This document shows, in pieces, positions 15,925-26,150 of a stretch of DNA of 64,000 nucleotides. Where the stretch lies: positions 32,517,769 to 32,581,768 of the forward strand of contig OZ034975.1 in assembly GCA_964030785.1 (NCBI GenBank), written 5' to 3'. Numbering within the stretch: the stretch's first letter is position 1; every line of letters starts with the position of its first letter. Source of the stretch: Siderastrea siderea (taxonomy: Eukaryota; Cnidaria; Anthozoa; Scleractinia; Rhizangiidae). The notes beneath the pieces are model-generated. The model did no database searches, was not told where the DNA came from, and was given only the letters and a program-made list of their open reading frames with translations. The translations under genes were made by a program, and so were the position numbers.

Positions 15925-16000
15925 GGGTCTTTATAGCTCAGCTGGTAGAGCACTACAGCGCGAACGCAAGGGTCGCGGGTTCGAATTCTGTTGAAGCCCC
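15925..16000 (+). repeat. tRNA-derived SINE-like sequence
   Basis: 76 nt with A-box (TAGCTCAGCTGG) and B-box (GGTTCGAATTC) in tRNA spacing, but a mismatched acceptor stem and no foldable anticodon arm. The degenerate cloverleaf suggests a tRNA-derived retroposon head rather than a working tRNA. Confidence 0.6.
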
Positions 16001-16096
16001 CAAACCCGCTTTTGTTTGGCTCAATTCGCAATCGCTTAAGTTGCGATGATCACATCTTCATTTCATTGGTGTTTCTGCAGTTCACGTCATTTCCAT

Positions 16097-16232
16097 TCTA
16101 TGTTTGTAGAAGGAATCGCTCATATTTTTGCTGATGGCTTTTCGGGACTTTCGAGAAACGCTCGCCAGGCGAAGGATAATTGTTTTTTTTACCAAAACTG
16201 AAACAATCCCAAGTTGATACACATGTAAATCG
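16097..16232 (+). repeat. Dispersed repeat flanking element 1 on the right
   Basis: Same-orientation partner of 2165-2296, ending CACATGTAAATC then diverging. It marks where host-type sequence resumes. Confidence 0.8.
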
Positions 16233-16960
16233 TTAAAATCGGTGGTCGATGAAAGTCAATATTTATTGATATCATCAATATTAATTTGTCGAGTGATATC
16301 AATAAATAATGAGTAGAAAACGTTTTCGCCATAGTTGGTACATTAACTTCAATTTTCATTGGGTGGATAATTGAATTTCACCCTTCAAAGAAGTTAAGAT
16401 GTTGTTGCAAAGTAACCTCGATAAAAATAGTTCAGACACACTCATGCGCATTATCCAAACATGTATAAACAAAACTTTGACCTATTCTGGAACAACATAT
16501 TATGTAATATGTACACTCAATGCAAAGAGGGATTAGAAATGCTTTCATGAAGTGCATTAATTTGTAAGAAAAGAAGAAGAAGAAAACCTTGGTTACATTG
16601 ATGATTAACGTTTTTAGTGCAGGTGGAATGAAGGACCAAAACTACTGCTTTACAACTAAATATGTTACTACAGGATTTGACTGAGGCTGAATTATCATTG
16701 AAACCAGATTTCCTATAGCCCGCGTGGAAGGGAAACGGGGAATCGCAAGCGCAAACACGATTCGCGTGCGCGGAACGCGAGAGCTTTTCCCTTGCCTCCC
16801 ATTCCGCGCTCGCGTCTCGCTGGTTCCCGATTTCCCTCTGCTTCTAGTGCCTGTCAAGCAGGCAAGATTTCACAAGATGGTCGCTTAAACGACATTCTAA
16901 ATGAACCATTTGAACTATTCAAACGGAATTTCATGAACATGACAGCTCAAGGGAAAGGCT
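16233..16960. other. Host intergenic or intronic DNA, no gene seen
   Basis: A+T-rich with a (GAAGAA) run near 16573 and a CG-rich patch at 16720-16830. The open frame from 16792 runs into repeat sequence and is not supported as a gene. Confidence 0.35.
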
Positions 16961-16969
16961 ACTCGTGGA

Positions 16970-17960
16970 GATTTGATAAGGACGGTGCCTCCTTTTGTTA
17001 CTGCCCATACGTTTTGGGCATCTCGGGATATTTGAGTTTCTTAAGGAATTTGCCCACTAATACAACAAAATTTTTGCGCGGTTTAAGACTACGTGGAAAA
17101 AGCACATCTTGGCAAGGGCTATCAGAATCCAAAAATAAAATTGGGGGTAACCACAAATTTTTCAGAGATAATTGCGCTCAAATTTGGAAAGAAACTGCCA
17201 TACATTCTTTGCATTTTAATGCTTTTTAGAATTATGGTTGCTTAACCCTATTCAGACCAGGCTTTTTTGGGTCTTGTGGGACCGGGGAGGTGGGCAGATT
17301 CCGCCCCCCACCTCTTAACTCCGAGAATATTAAAGCTATGACAACGAAACGTAAAGGACAGATAGTACGCTCAAAAATGTTTCCATTGAGGTCCGCAACA
17401 TCAGCTGATGACGTCATATGACGTCACAATAACGTTTTGTTCTCAAACGGCGGCCATCTTGGATCCGCCATCTTGGATTTCTTGATCTTTCCAAAACCTT
17501 CAAAAACCGCCAAAACTGATCAGAAAGTGTTCAAAATCAATAAATTAACAAGGAAATGGTCTAAAACTTTAAAATTTACTTCCAAAAAGTAATGATTTTG
17601 ATTAAAAAGAGGAAAATTGAAAATTCTGAAAAAACAGCTTGTCAAATAGTGGCTGCCATGGTAGCGTCAAACTTATTAGACTGGGACTTTCTTTATCAAA
17701 TTGTTCCTAGATAAATTTTAGGATAAGTCACCAACTTTGGTGGCTTTAGCTTGCTTATTAAAAAGGTTATAAACGTCCAAAGTCCGTGCGGGCAGAATCC
17801 GCCTCCCTGGTCTAAATAGGGTTAATTATCTCTGAAAAATGCGTGGTTACCCACATTTTTCTTTTTGGATTCCAGTAACCCTTGGTAAGATCTACTGTTT
17901 CCCCATAGTCATAACCTTTGCAAAAATACATCTATATTAGGAGGCACCGTCCTTAAGTGT
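16970..17960. repeat. Inverted repeat arms around a MITE
   Basis: Sequence at about 16976-17175 (GACGGTGCCTCC ... TTTTTCAGAGATAAT) is matched in inverted orientation at about 17826-17960 (ATTATCTCTGAAAAATG ... GGAGGCACCGTCC). The TTAA-flanked MITE at 17246-17821 lies between the arms. Confidence 0.65.
17246..17821. mobile_element. piggyBac-like MITE (TTAA target site)
   Basis: Ends CCCTATTCAGACCAGG and its inverse CCTGGTCTAAATAGGG, each bordered by TTAA (17242-17245, 17822-17825). No transposase inside. A related end (TTAACCCTATTCAGACC) lies at 46315. Confidence 0.8.
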
Positions 17961-17991
17961 TCTTACTTTTTGTTTATTTTTTCTCCATAAG

Positions 17992-18303
17992 GAGCTCCAG
18001 CTGCCCCAGAAATTATAGGCTTACCTTCTTCCACAAATGACGTGGAAATAACTATAATGTGGAATGAGCCGCAAAACAACGGAGCGCCCATCACACGGTA
18101 CACTGTTTATCAAAGAACTGTGGGAGATAATGGAACACCACAAGAATGGCGCAAAATGGACGAAATTAATGATCCTTCAGTTCGTCTAGTTGCTTTTAAA
18201 TTGGAGAAAGGAAAGAGTTATGAATTTGTGGTGACTGCCACAAACATGTTTGGTCCGAGTATCATAGAGGAGGACCAAATCAAGAAAATTAAGGTGTTGG
18301 GAG
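17992..18303 (+). CDS. Host exon encoding a fibronectin type III domain
   Basis: Bounded by an acceptor (TTCTCCATAAG, AG at 17990-17991) and a donor (GTAGGT from 18304). 312 nt, phase 1 at both ends, so it can be added or skipped without shifting frame. The product has the FN3 signature: ITIMWNEPQNNGAPITRYTV, then YEFVVTATNMFG. It belongs to a plus-strand gene with at least one more FN3 exon at 19397; the gene is otherwise not identifiable and could be an adhesion or giant muscle-type protein. Confidence 0.85.
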
Positions 18304-19396
18304 GTAGGTCCTAACTCGTAGGTTTTTCTTGTTTGTTTTTTATTTTTGTTTGCTGGCTTGTTGTAGTTTTTTTTTTACGTTTTAATTCCCACTTATGTGC
18401 CATGCACCCTGCATTATTATCTTATGGTGATGAATACAAGAACAAATTATATATATGAACTTTGATGTACAAGTTGAACCATTTCCAGTCGTGCTCACGG
18501 CTTCAAATCGGTTAAATGGAGTGAAACAAATTGTCTTCTGTTGTTTCTCCAACTGGTTTGTGTCAGCTTTCTACATGCCTTGTAACTAGGGAGGTTTATA
18601 TAGTGAAATAAGTATTTTACCAGGGAAGGGCCTTATTTATAAATTTTACGGTAAACAAGCCGAAAACGTCTTTTAATCAGCACACGTCTTGCGACTATGC
18701 ACATCGAGATTCAGAATGGTGCACACAAACGTAAGTCCTAGAAAACTATTTTTTTCTCCATTGAGGTAATTAAACGATCAGTGACACCAGCTGAAAAGTA
18801 ACGACATGAACAAACATAAAGTGGCACACCAATGCCTGTAACTTTGAGTTCTCGCCTTTTAATGTTTGGACACAGGAAAAACAATTTTTTTCAGTGACCA
18901 GTTGTCTCATTAGAACAGTATGAGGTTTGTAGGAATGATGAAATGGGAACTTGTTCTACGATAAAGAAATAAATACCATACGAGAAGCAAATTTCAATTG
19001 CTTTAACCGTAGATGTACTGAACCAGCTATCATTTTAATAAAATCACAGTAATAGTGAAAACACATTCACACCAGCGGGGCATTCTTGTGTTTTTGTTGT
19101 CCTTGCTGTGCTTGTTCCAACCGCTGCCTCTATATTATTAATACCCTATTAATTAAAAAGAACACCAGAAAGTCAAAGTAACGCTTTCGGTAGAGTTTTT
19201 TATCCAGGCAGCCACATCTGTTCGGATTTACTAGCCGGTATCAACTGGTGCTGATGGCTTTACCGTAGTGTTGCTTTGGGAATATTACGGTGTTTTCTAC
19301 TTCAAAATACCTTTTTTTGATTGGAGGGGGCATTTATTTTGAACTCTCTATGAATTAACTAAGCAAGTGGTAAAATAGATATGGATATCTGCACAG
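18304..19396 (+). other. Intron between the two FN3 exons
   Basis: Begins GTAGGT and ends CTGCACAG. A+T-rich, no internal gene or clear repeat recognised. Confidence 0.7.
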
Positions 19397-19681
19397 GTAT
19401 TCCGGCGCCCGTTCAACTTACAGCCGAGGTAGAGGGCAGTGAAATAACCTTACAGTGGACAAAACCAGAAAACAACGGAGCCCGCATAACGAAGTATTCT
19501 GTCTATCAACGATTTGTGAATGATGTGGAGTGGAAGAAGGTAGAAGACATAACCGATACCTCCAAACGTGACTATGCTCTTAAAGGGGAGAAAGGCAAGG
19601 AGTATGAATTTGTGGTGACTGCGACAAACAAATATGGAGAGAGTTTAAAGACAGAAAAGCAGAAGATCAAAATTTTGAAAG
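19397..19681 (+). CDS. Host exon encoding a second fibronectin type III domain
   Basis: 285 nt between acceptor TCTGCACAG (AG 19395-19396) and donor GTACGT (from 19682), again phase 1-1. Product: EITLQWTKPENNGARITKYS ... KEYEFVVTATNKYGES. It is clearly paralogous to the 17992 exon (NNGA-IT-Y, YEFVVTATN). The next exon is not found within the window, so the downstream intron is filled with repeats or the gene ends elsewhere. Confidence 0.85.
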
Positions 19682-19699
19682 GTACGTCTATCTAACGTT

Positions 19700-20215
19700 A
19701 CAAAGCAACGTTTCTTCAACTGACACACACAGAAAAAGTGAGAGTGTTATGGTAACACCGAAAAAGTGTCAATTTTTGCAGCTGTGTGAACACCAATTAA
19801 GTGTTAAAGTAACGCACACATGGTGTACATTTACACCACAATAGTGTAAACCACCAACAATTCTGATTTGGATTGGGTAAAAAAACACCAACACAGTGTT
19901 ATGTTGACGCGGAATTCGGGTACGTTTACACCAAAAAAGTGTACTTGTGACACCCAGGTGGTGTAAAACAACTTGCAGCTGTGTGCACACCAAAACAAGG
20001 TTAATTTACACCAGAGATAATTTTACACTAAAATTGTGTACTTGTGACACCCAGATGGTGTAAAATAACTTGCAGCTGTGTGCACACCAAAACAAGGTTA
20101 ATTTACACCAGAGATAATTTTACACTAAAAGTGCGTAAAATAACACTTCCAACTTTGTTGAATAACACCCTCCAAGTGTAATGTTAAAACTGTTCTAGTG
20201 TACCTTAGCACTAAA
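19700..20215. repeat. Field of short ACACC/GGTGT dyads
   Basis: Dozens of ACACC(A)AAA...GTGTAA words on both strands, including an ~85-bp direct repeat (about 19944-20018 and 20038-20135). The same kind of sequence borders the elements at 31600-31650, 34770-34785, 41000-41100 and 45840-45910, so it is a recurrent host background for insertions. Confidence 0.65.
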
Positions 20216-20830
20216 ATAAAAGATGCATGTGGGCTACTTAAACATTGTTATTATTGCTGCTGAAGGAGACAGACATCACTACACGTGTAGTTTCCAAATT
20301 TATTTCGCAGTGAATATTTATTTGGTATACTATACCTTAAAACAAAATGCGTCCAAAAGTACGATTTTTTTGCAAAAAACAATAAGTCTACATGTAGACT
20401 ACATGTACTACAGACTATAAATTACAAAGGTGCTACTCTAATGCCTTAGAATTCAATAAAGTAATGACACTGAGTAAGTAGTTATAAAATATAAGAAAGC
20501 TACACAGATTCCAGTCCAAACAGTGCATAAACGTCTGTATACTTCATTTTTGTTAACACCTAAGTTGAAGTGCCAAAATAATGAAAACCAAACCCATACA
20601 AAAATAAAAAGCCTTTCAAAAGGTATTTTAATTTAAAGTACTTTTCTAGTTGTTATAGAAAAATAAAGTCAATAAATGCAGATTGAGTGAGTGATTTTGA
20701 TGATAATCCACACCCAGTTCAGAAACCACCTCCATCTGATTCATCAATCCACTGTAAAAAAAAATTAAAAATAAATGAAAATTAGTAATGCTATATTAAT
20801 TACCCACTTGTACGCACCATGATAAGGCAA
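20216..20830. other. A+T-rich host DNA, nothing recognised
   Basis: Poly-A/T-rich stretches and no coding signal. Confidence 0.35.
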
Positions 20831-21522
20831 TACTGAATGTCACTTATTCACGTTTATTCCTTTTTGAAGGATTCGCCAAGACCTGGAAGCAAACTTATTT
20901 TGGTCAGCTATATACAAAATCTAAAAAATACCACTACAGCTCTAAAAAAACAGCCCTCAGGAACACTTTTTGTTCAGTTAGTTGGAATACTCTGTCAGAC
21001 AGTTGTACGTGCATGTACTGTATTGCGCAGTCTGTTAAGTGTTTAATACTTGGTCAGTATGGTATACCACTCAGTCAATTGAGTAAACCACTCAATCAGT
21101 TCACTCAGTTGTTTATACCAATAGATCAGTTATGTGGATCACTCAGTAAGTTGAGTAATATTACATGCAGTCGTTATACCATTTGGAAGAGCAGAGTGGA
21201 CCACAAGTTTGACACTCAGTCAGTTGTGACTACATGTACCTGTCTTGTCTACTAAGTCAGTTATTTGCACCACTCAGAACACATAACTTTTACAACTGTG
21301 TTTCACTCAGTCATTTAGCACCCTGTGAGTTGTGTGCACCACTTGCTAACTTGTGAGTACCACCCAGTTACTTGATCAGTTGCGGCTACCACTCAGTTAG
21401 TTGTGTACACCACTGGGTCAGTTGCATTATTCAGGTCAGTTGTCAGTTGTGTCTAAAGCTCCTTCAGCTGTGGAACCACTCGGTGAAATGTGTGGATAAC
21501 TCCACACAACTCACTTAGTGAT
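20831..21522. repeat. Degenerate CACTCAGT(C)AGTTG repeat tract, left part
   Basis: Many degenerate ~20-25-bp units built on ACCACTCAGTCAGTTG. The tract resumes at 26151-26340 and 26640-26700, so the Ty3/gypsy element inserted inside it. Confidence 0.7.
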
Positions 21523-21527
21523 ATAAC

Positions 21528-21639
21528 TGTTATACTTTCACAAGGTTTATTTCAATCGATTAACATGGCGGCTCGGTGAGAGCTCCTAATTTACATAAAA
21601 TCACGTGCTAGAGCGAGTCACGTGGCACATACTGTGACA
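21528..21639 (-). repeat. 3' LTR of the Ty3/gypsy element
   Basis: 112 bp, matching 26034-26145 at all but a handful of positions, unusually short for an LTR. Confidence 0.88.
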
Positions 21640-21775
21640 TCCCCCTCTCAATGACAATGTTATATATCATATAAGTCCTCAAGCGTTCGTGCTAGATTAA
21701 TGTTCATGAATCAGGTAATAACTATCCAATGCTTATACAACTTAACTTCAACTCTGTAATAACCTTAGTGTCCAT

Positions 21776-23058
21776 TTAAATGCTCAACGTATCCGGTGGT
21801 TTCACTGTGCGCCCGGATCTGGTCATGTATCCACCGCTTGTCCCTGAGTGCTGCAGAATCCTTGCAGGGGGTCCAGGCTCTGTACTGTTCTCGGGTGGTT
21901 GACGAATGGTGCTCGTGGGTGGCGTCGCTTCCTCAGGTGGTGACACTGGTGGCGTAATTGCCGTCGGTTCTTGTACTGGCGGAGGGCGGGGCGTGCAGGG
22001 GTTTGCGACGCCTGGCCTAAGGTGTGATCTTGTGTGGCGGTACACACCTTCTGTGGTGTTGTTCTTGACTGTGTACGATCTTGGTTCTTTTGCTGCTCTC
22101 AGGACAGTTCCTGGTTCCCAGGTCTTGGTCTGGTGATCAAGAATTCGTACTGGCTGGCCTGGGTGAAGTGGTTTGAGGGTTGGGCCCGCGTTCGGGTTGT
22201 AATAGTGACCATAGTTCTCTTGTCGCTTCCTCAACTGTTCCTTAACATTCCCTGAATCGGCTGTAAGGCTTGCGCGATTTGACATGGGTAACAGTGTTTT
22301 GAACTTCCTATTGGTTAGCAGTTCTGCTGGTGATTTCAGGTGATGGTCAATAGGTGTTGCTCTGTATGACAGCAGCCCTAGGTACGGATCTCCACCTTCT
22401 TCGTCACATTTCTTCAGTATGTTTTCCACTGTCTGTACCATGCGTTGTGAGGACCCGTTTGCCTGTGGATAGTGTGGGGAGCTTGTGATGTGCTCTACAC
22501 CATAGGATTATGTGAAATCTTGGAATTCCTTTGCACTGTATTGTGGTCCGTTGTCAGTTACTAATTGGGCAGGGATGCCGCGTTCTGCAAAGATACTCTT
22601 AAGGTGTGTTACTATCGCCTGTGAGCTCGTGCTGGTTAGCTTTCTGATGACAGGGAATTTGCTATACTGGACTGAGATTAGCAGATACTGGTGACCTTTG
22701 AATTCGAAAAGGTCAGAGTTCAATCTTTGCCAAGGGTAGTTTGGCGGTTCTGGCTGCTGTTGGCGTTGGTGTCTCTGCAGGGGTCACATTCCTTGACTAG
22801 GTTGATAACATCTTTGGTCAAGCCGGGCCAGAAGACAGAGGTTCTAGCTCTCAGCAGGCATTTCTTTTGGCCCAGATGCCCTTGATGGATGATGTTTAGG
22901 ATCTTCCTTCGAAGTGTCGGCGGAACGACGATGCGGTCTCCCTTCAGTATAAGGCCGTCTTCAATAGTTAACTCTTCGCGGAAGTTCCAGTAGTCATGGA
23001 GTGCTTCTGGGCATTTCTCTCGTTTGTCTGGCCATCCCCTGTAGATTTTTTCTCTCAA
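21776..23058 (-). pseudogene. pol: Integrase of the Ty3/gypsy element, three fragments
   Basis: Fragments at 23058-22720 (H2C2 zinc finger, HQGHLGQKKCLLRARTSVFW ... CDPC), 22723-22508 (catalytic core with LVTDNGPQYSAKEF) and 22441-21776 (C-terminal core and basic tail, GDPYLGLLSYRATPID). Frameshifts and stops separate them. Confidence 0.85.
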
Positions 23059-23405
23059 TCTGTTTAGGATGGGGTCATTGGTAGACTCATCCCGGATCTG
23101 CTGCAGTTTTGTTTGTGATGCAGGAAGTGTTTTAGTGACATAGTGGATGTCGAGCTGTGGTAGTTGACCATTGTCTGGTGCAGGTTGTGGCGAGATTCTC
23201 GACAGTGCGTCTGCAATTGGTACTTCAGTGCCTTTGACATAGGTGACTTTGAGGTCGTATTTGAGTGCCCTCAGTACAAATCCTTGTAATCTTGCTGGAC
23301 AACTGGATAGTTTTTTCTTGAAAATTGCCTCTAGTGGTTTATGGTCTGTGTGGATAGTGCACGGTTTGCCGTAGATGAAATAGTGAAATCTCTCAAGTCC
23401 CCATA

Positions 23406-24380
23406 CTAGTCCCAGTGCTCACCCTCAATGTTGCTGTACCTCTGCTCTGTTTCAGTAAGCGCTTTAGATACATAGCACACGGGTTGACCTTGCTGTAGGA
23501 GTACAGCACCAAGGCCTTTCAATGAAGCATCTGTCTGGATTACTGTTTCTGCTTTTGGGTCAAAGTACCTTAGCACACCGAGGGTTGATACTTTCTGTTT
23601 GACTGCAGCGAATGCACGGTCGTGCTCTGGGCCCCACACATAGGCCACTTCCTTCTTTGTGAGCTCGCGGAGAGGTGCCGTAATGGTAGCCAGGCGAGCT
23701 GAATACCTTGTGAGGCAATTTACTACGCCTAGGAAGCTCTGTAGGCTCTTGACATCTTCTGGGGGCTGCATGCTTTGAATGGCTGCTACTTTACTGTTGT
23801 CGGGCTTCACACCTTGGGGGGTCCAAGTGTGGCCAAAGAAATGGACTTCTGTGCGTTTGAATTGTAATTTATCTTTGTTGAATACTATGCCCTTCTGTCG
23901 GGCTCGCTCCATGAGGCCGGCTAAATTCTTGTCGTGTTCCTGTTCCTTGGAACCGAGGACGAATGTGTCGTCTGCTATGCCTGTGACGCCGCTAAGGTCT
24001 TCGAGTGCTGAGTCAAGCTGTTTCTGGAATATGTCCTGAGAAACGATGAGGCCAAAGGGTAGCCGGGTGAATCGAAATCTACCAAAGGGGGTACTAAATG
24101 TAGTAAGGTACGAGCTGGATTCATCTAGTGGGACGTGCCAGTATCCTTTCTTGGCGTCAACTAAGGTGAAGAATTTAGCATCATTCAGTTGGGTCACCAC
24201 CTCGTCGATTGTTTTGGTATAGTGTTGTTCTCTCTTGATCCATTTATTTAGGTCACGGGGGTCCAAGCAGACTCTCAGTTTTGTGATCTCTCCCTTTTCA
24301 TTGGTTGTCTCTGACAGGACAATGCTATTTACCCAGTCTGTGGGTGTGTCGACCGTGGTGATGACACCTAACTCAAGCAT
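23406..24380 (-). pseudogene. pol: Reverse transcriptase and start of RNase H, Ty3/gypsy
   Basis: 324 codons. FTLVDAKKGYWHVPLDE, LPFGLIVSQDIFQ and the catalytic VTGIADDTFVLG (IADD form of the YxDD box) mark RT; ETVIQTDASLKGLGAVLL opens RNase H. A stop truncates it soon after; further RNase H pieces lie in other frames up to ~23060. Confidence 0.88.
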
Positions 24381-25924
24381 CTTGTCAATCTCTTCTTTGT
24401 AGAGGTTCCGTAGGTGGACTGGAACTGACCGTGGGGGTGAATGACAGGTTCTGCCCCAGGCTCTAGGGTTATGTGGTATGGTTTCATGTGGAACTCTCCT
24501 AGCCCTTCAAAACGGTCTTGGAAATCAGTGAGGAGTTTCTCTTTGGTGAGCGGTGTGTGTGGTTTGTCATTCGGCTGGTTGCCGGGTGGGGATTTGGTAG
24601 CTTTGTTGCTCTCCAGTTTCTGCGTAAGGTTGCAGTTAAATTGAACAAGTTCTAAGTCGCTGCAAGTTTTGCATTCCAACATTACTGGACTAGGGACTTC
24701 GGTAACCTCGAAGGTGACTGCCCTTATGTCTCCTCTGTGATGTACGTACAACTGACAAGAGCCAAGGTTCCTTATATTGTGTCCTCCATAAGTGGTAATC
24801 TTACACTGTGGTGGACCAAGTTGCCTTTGTCTGGGGTCTGTTACCACTTTCTCATAGTCTTGCTTGGAGATTACATTCATCTCTGCACCTGTGTGAAGTT
24901 TGCGTACTATCGGTGTGGTGTGCCTGTGGGTTGGCTTTGCGGTTAGCTGCATTTCAATCAATCCTTTGGTATGGTCTTGGTGTGACTGGATGTTGTCAAT
25001 TTCACCTGTGCAATCATTTGTGTCTGAACAGTGTTCTGCAGTCAATGTTCCTAAGAAAACTCTGTCATTCAGGTCAGATTCCGCTGGGTTACTGTTTTCA
25101 CCATGAAGTGTGTTTACACCTGAAGGTTTTGTTTTAAAGCACATGTGTTGGTAGTGTCCAACTTTATGGCAATTATAACACTTTGAATTGATTGCTGGAC
25201 ATTTCTGCAATTGATCATGTGGTCTACCACCACACCACCCACATTCAGGTTTGGGTTTGTCAGTTTGTCTATATTCTTTCCCTTTGTGGCCTTTTTGCCC
25301 TTTTGATGGTTTGTTTCGTGGCTGGGTTTTACCCTTGCTGAAATCTTTTTTGTTGAGGAGGTTGATTTGACTGTGGTTTGCCATGGCTTCTAACTGCATT
25401 TTAGTAGCTTCTTCTGTGCGTGCAATTTCTCTAGCTTTCTGGAGGGTTAGTTTATTGCCTTCAGCAATACATTTCTTTCGTACCGTGTCTGAGTCCACTC
25501 CCAAAACAAGAGCATCACGCAGTAATTCATCATGCATGTCTGTTGAGTAACCACTATTTTGGATCAACAGTTTCGCTTCAGTAAGAAATTCGTCTAGGGG
25601 ACGGTTGTTTTGTTTCAAGCTTCGGAGGTAAAAGCGATTTAATATGTAATTTGACTGGGGTTTCACGTGTTCCTCCAGACCCTTCCAGTATTCTTCTAAG
25701 CTCTTTTGCTGTTCCTCGCTCAAGTTCCATGTATTGTACAGATCTAGTCCGTGATCTCCCTTCCATAGGAGTAAGTATTTACATTTCTGTTCGTCAGTCC
25801 TTGGTTTCAGAGGACCATCGAAGAGTAATTCACACTTTTGTTTGAAGCGTTTCAACGTTTGAGCTAAATGGGGACCTGGAGTCCAATCGATTTTCGGTAA
25901 TTCGAAGCCGATTAAATCGCTCAT
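24368..25924 (-). pseudogene. gag: Gag plus protease region of the Ty3/gypsy element
   Basis: 518 codons from ATG. Capsid-like helices, then two zinc knuckles: CGWCGGRPHDQLQKC and CYNCHKVGHYQHMC. An aspartic protease follows, but its active site reads LHTGAEMN where LDTGAEMN is expected, so the catalytic Asp is lost. The tail runs into the start of RT and overlaps the RT frame by 13 bases. Confidence 0.85.
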
Positions 25925-26011
25925 TTCTCCTCGCTTCCGTCTAACTCTTCGCTAAATTAGCTAAGGATAACTTACAGTTTCTTGCTTGCGTGTCTTCGGA
26001 CCTTTTAGTCA

Positions 26012-26033
26012 CGAATCCCGCTTCTGACAACCA
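26012..26033 (-). promoter_or_regulatory. Primer-binding site complementary to a tRNA-Leu-like 3' end
   Basis: On the plus strand the 22 bases read as a tRNA 3' end, CCCGCTTCTGACA-ACCA preceded by CGAAT from the T loop. Such a T-arm plus acceptor end with terminal CCA fits tRNA-Leu best (from general knowledge of tRNA-Leu ends). Confidence 0.65.
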
Positions 26034-26145
26034 TGTTATACTTTCACAAGGTTTATTTCAGTCGATTAACATGGCGGCTCGGTGAGAGCTCCTAATTTAC
26101 ATAAAAGCAGGTGCTAGAGCGAGTCACGTGACACATACTGTGACA
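26034..26145 (-). repeat. 5' LTR of the Ty3/gypsy element
   Basis: Partner LTR; next to it on the inner side is the primer-binding site. Confidence 0.88.
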
Positions 26146-26150
26146 ATACC

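Larger units (their letters stand above)
2297..16096. mobile_element. Element 1: G+C-richer Polinton-like endogenous virus without DNA polymerase
   Basis: Integrase, ATPase, protease, major capsid and penton-like genes are together; no PolB, primase or helicase. Terminal inverted repeats and target duplication were not found, so limits are set by the flanking dispersed repeats. Confidence 0.85.
21528..26145 (-). mobile_element. Ty3/gypsy LTR retrotransposon, complete structure but decayed coding
   Basis: Minus-strand element with 112-bp LTRs (26145-26034 and 21639-21528; TG...CA ends on the minus strand), near-identical 5-bp flanks (ATAAC / ATACC), a primer-binding site, a polypurine tract at 21649-21640, and gag, protease, RT, RNase H and integrase in Ty3/gypsy order. 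Frames are broken several times and the protease active-site Asp is replaced, so it is not autonomous. Confidence 0.92.

Noticed and set aside
2297..16096. Terminal inverted repeats of element 1
   Set aside because: I looked for the inverse of the left-end words in 15200-16100 and found none; the only shared flank is a direct, diverged dispersed repeat.
16792..17229. 145-codon plus-strand frame before the FN3 exons
   Set aside because: Most of it lies in an inverted repeat arm repeated at 17826-17960; no domain and no splice support.
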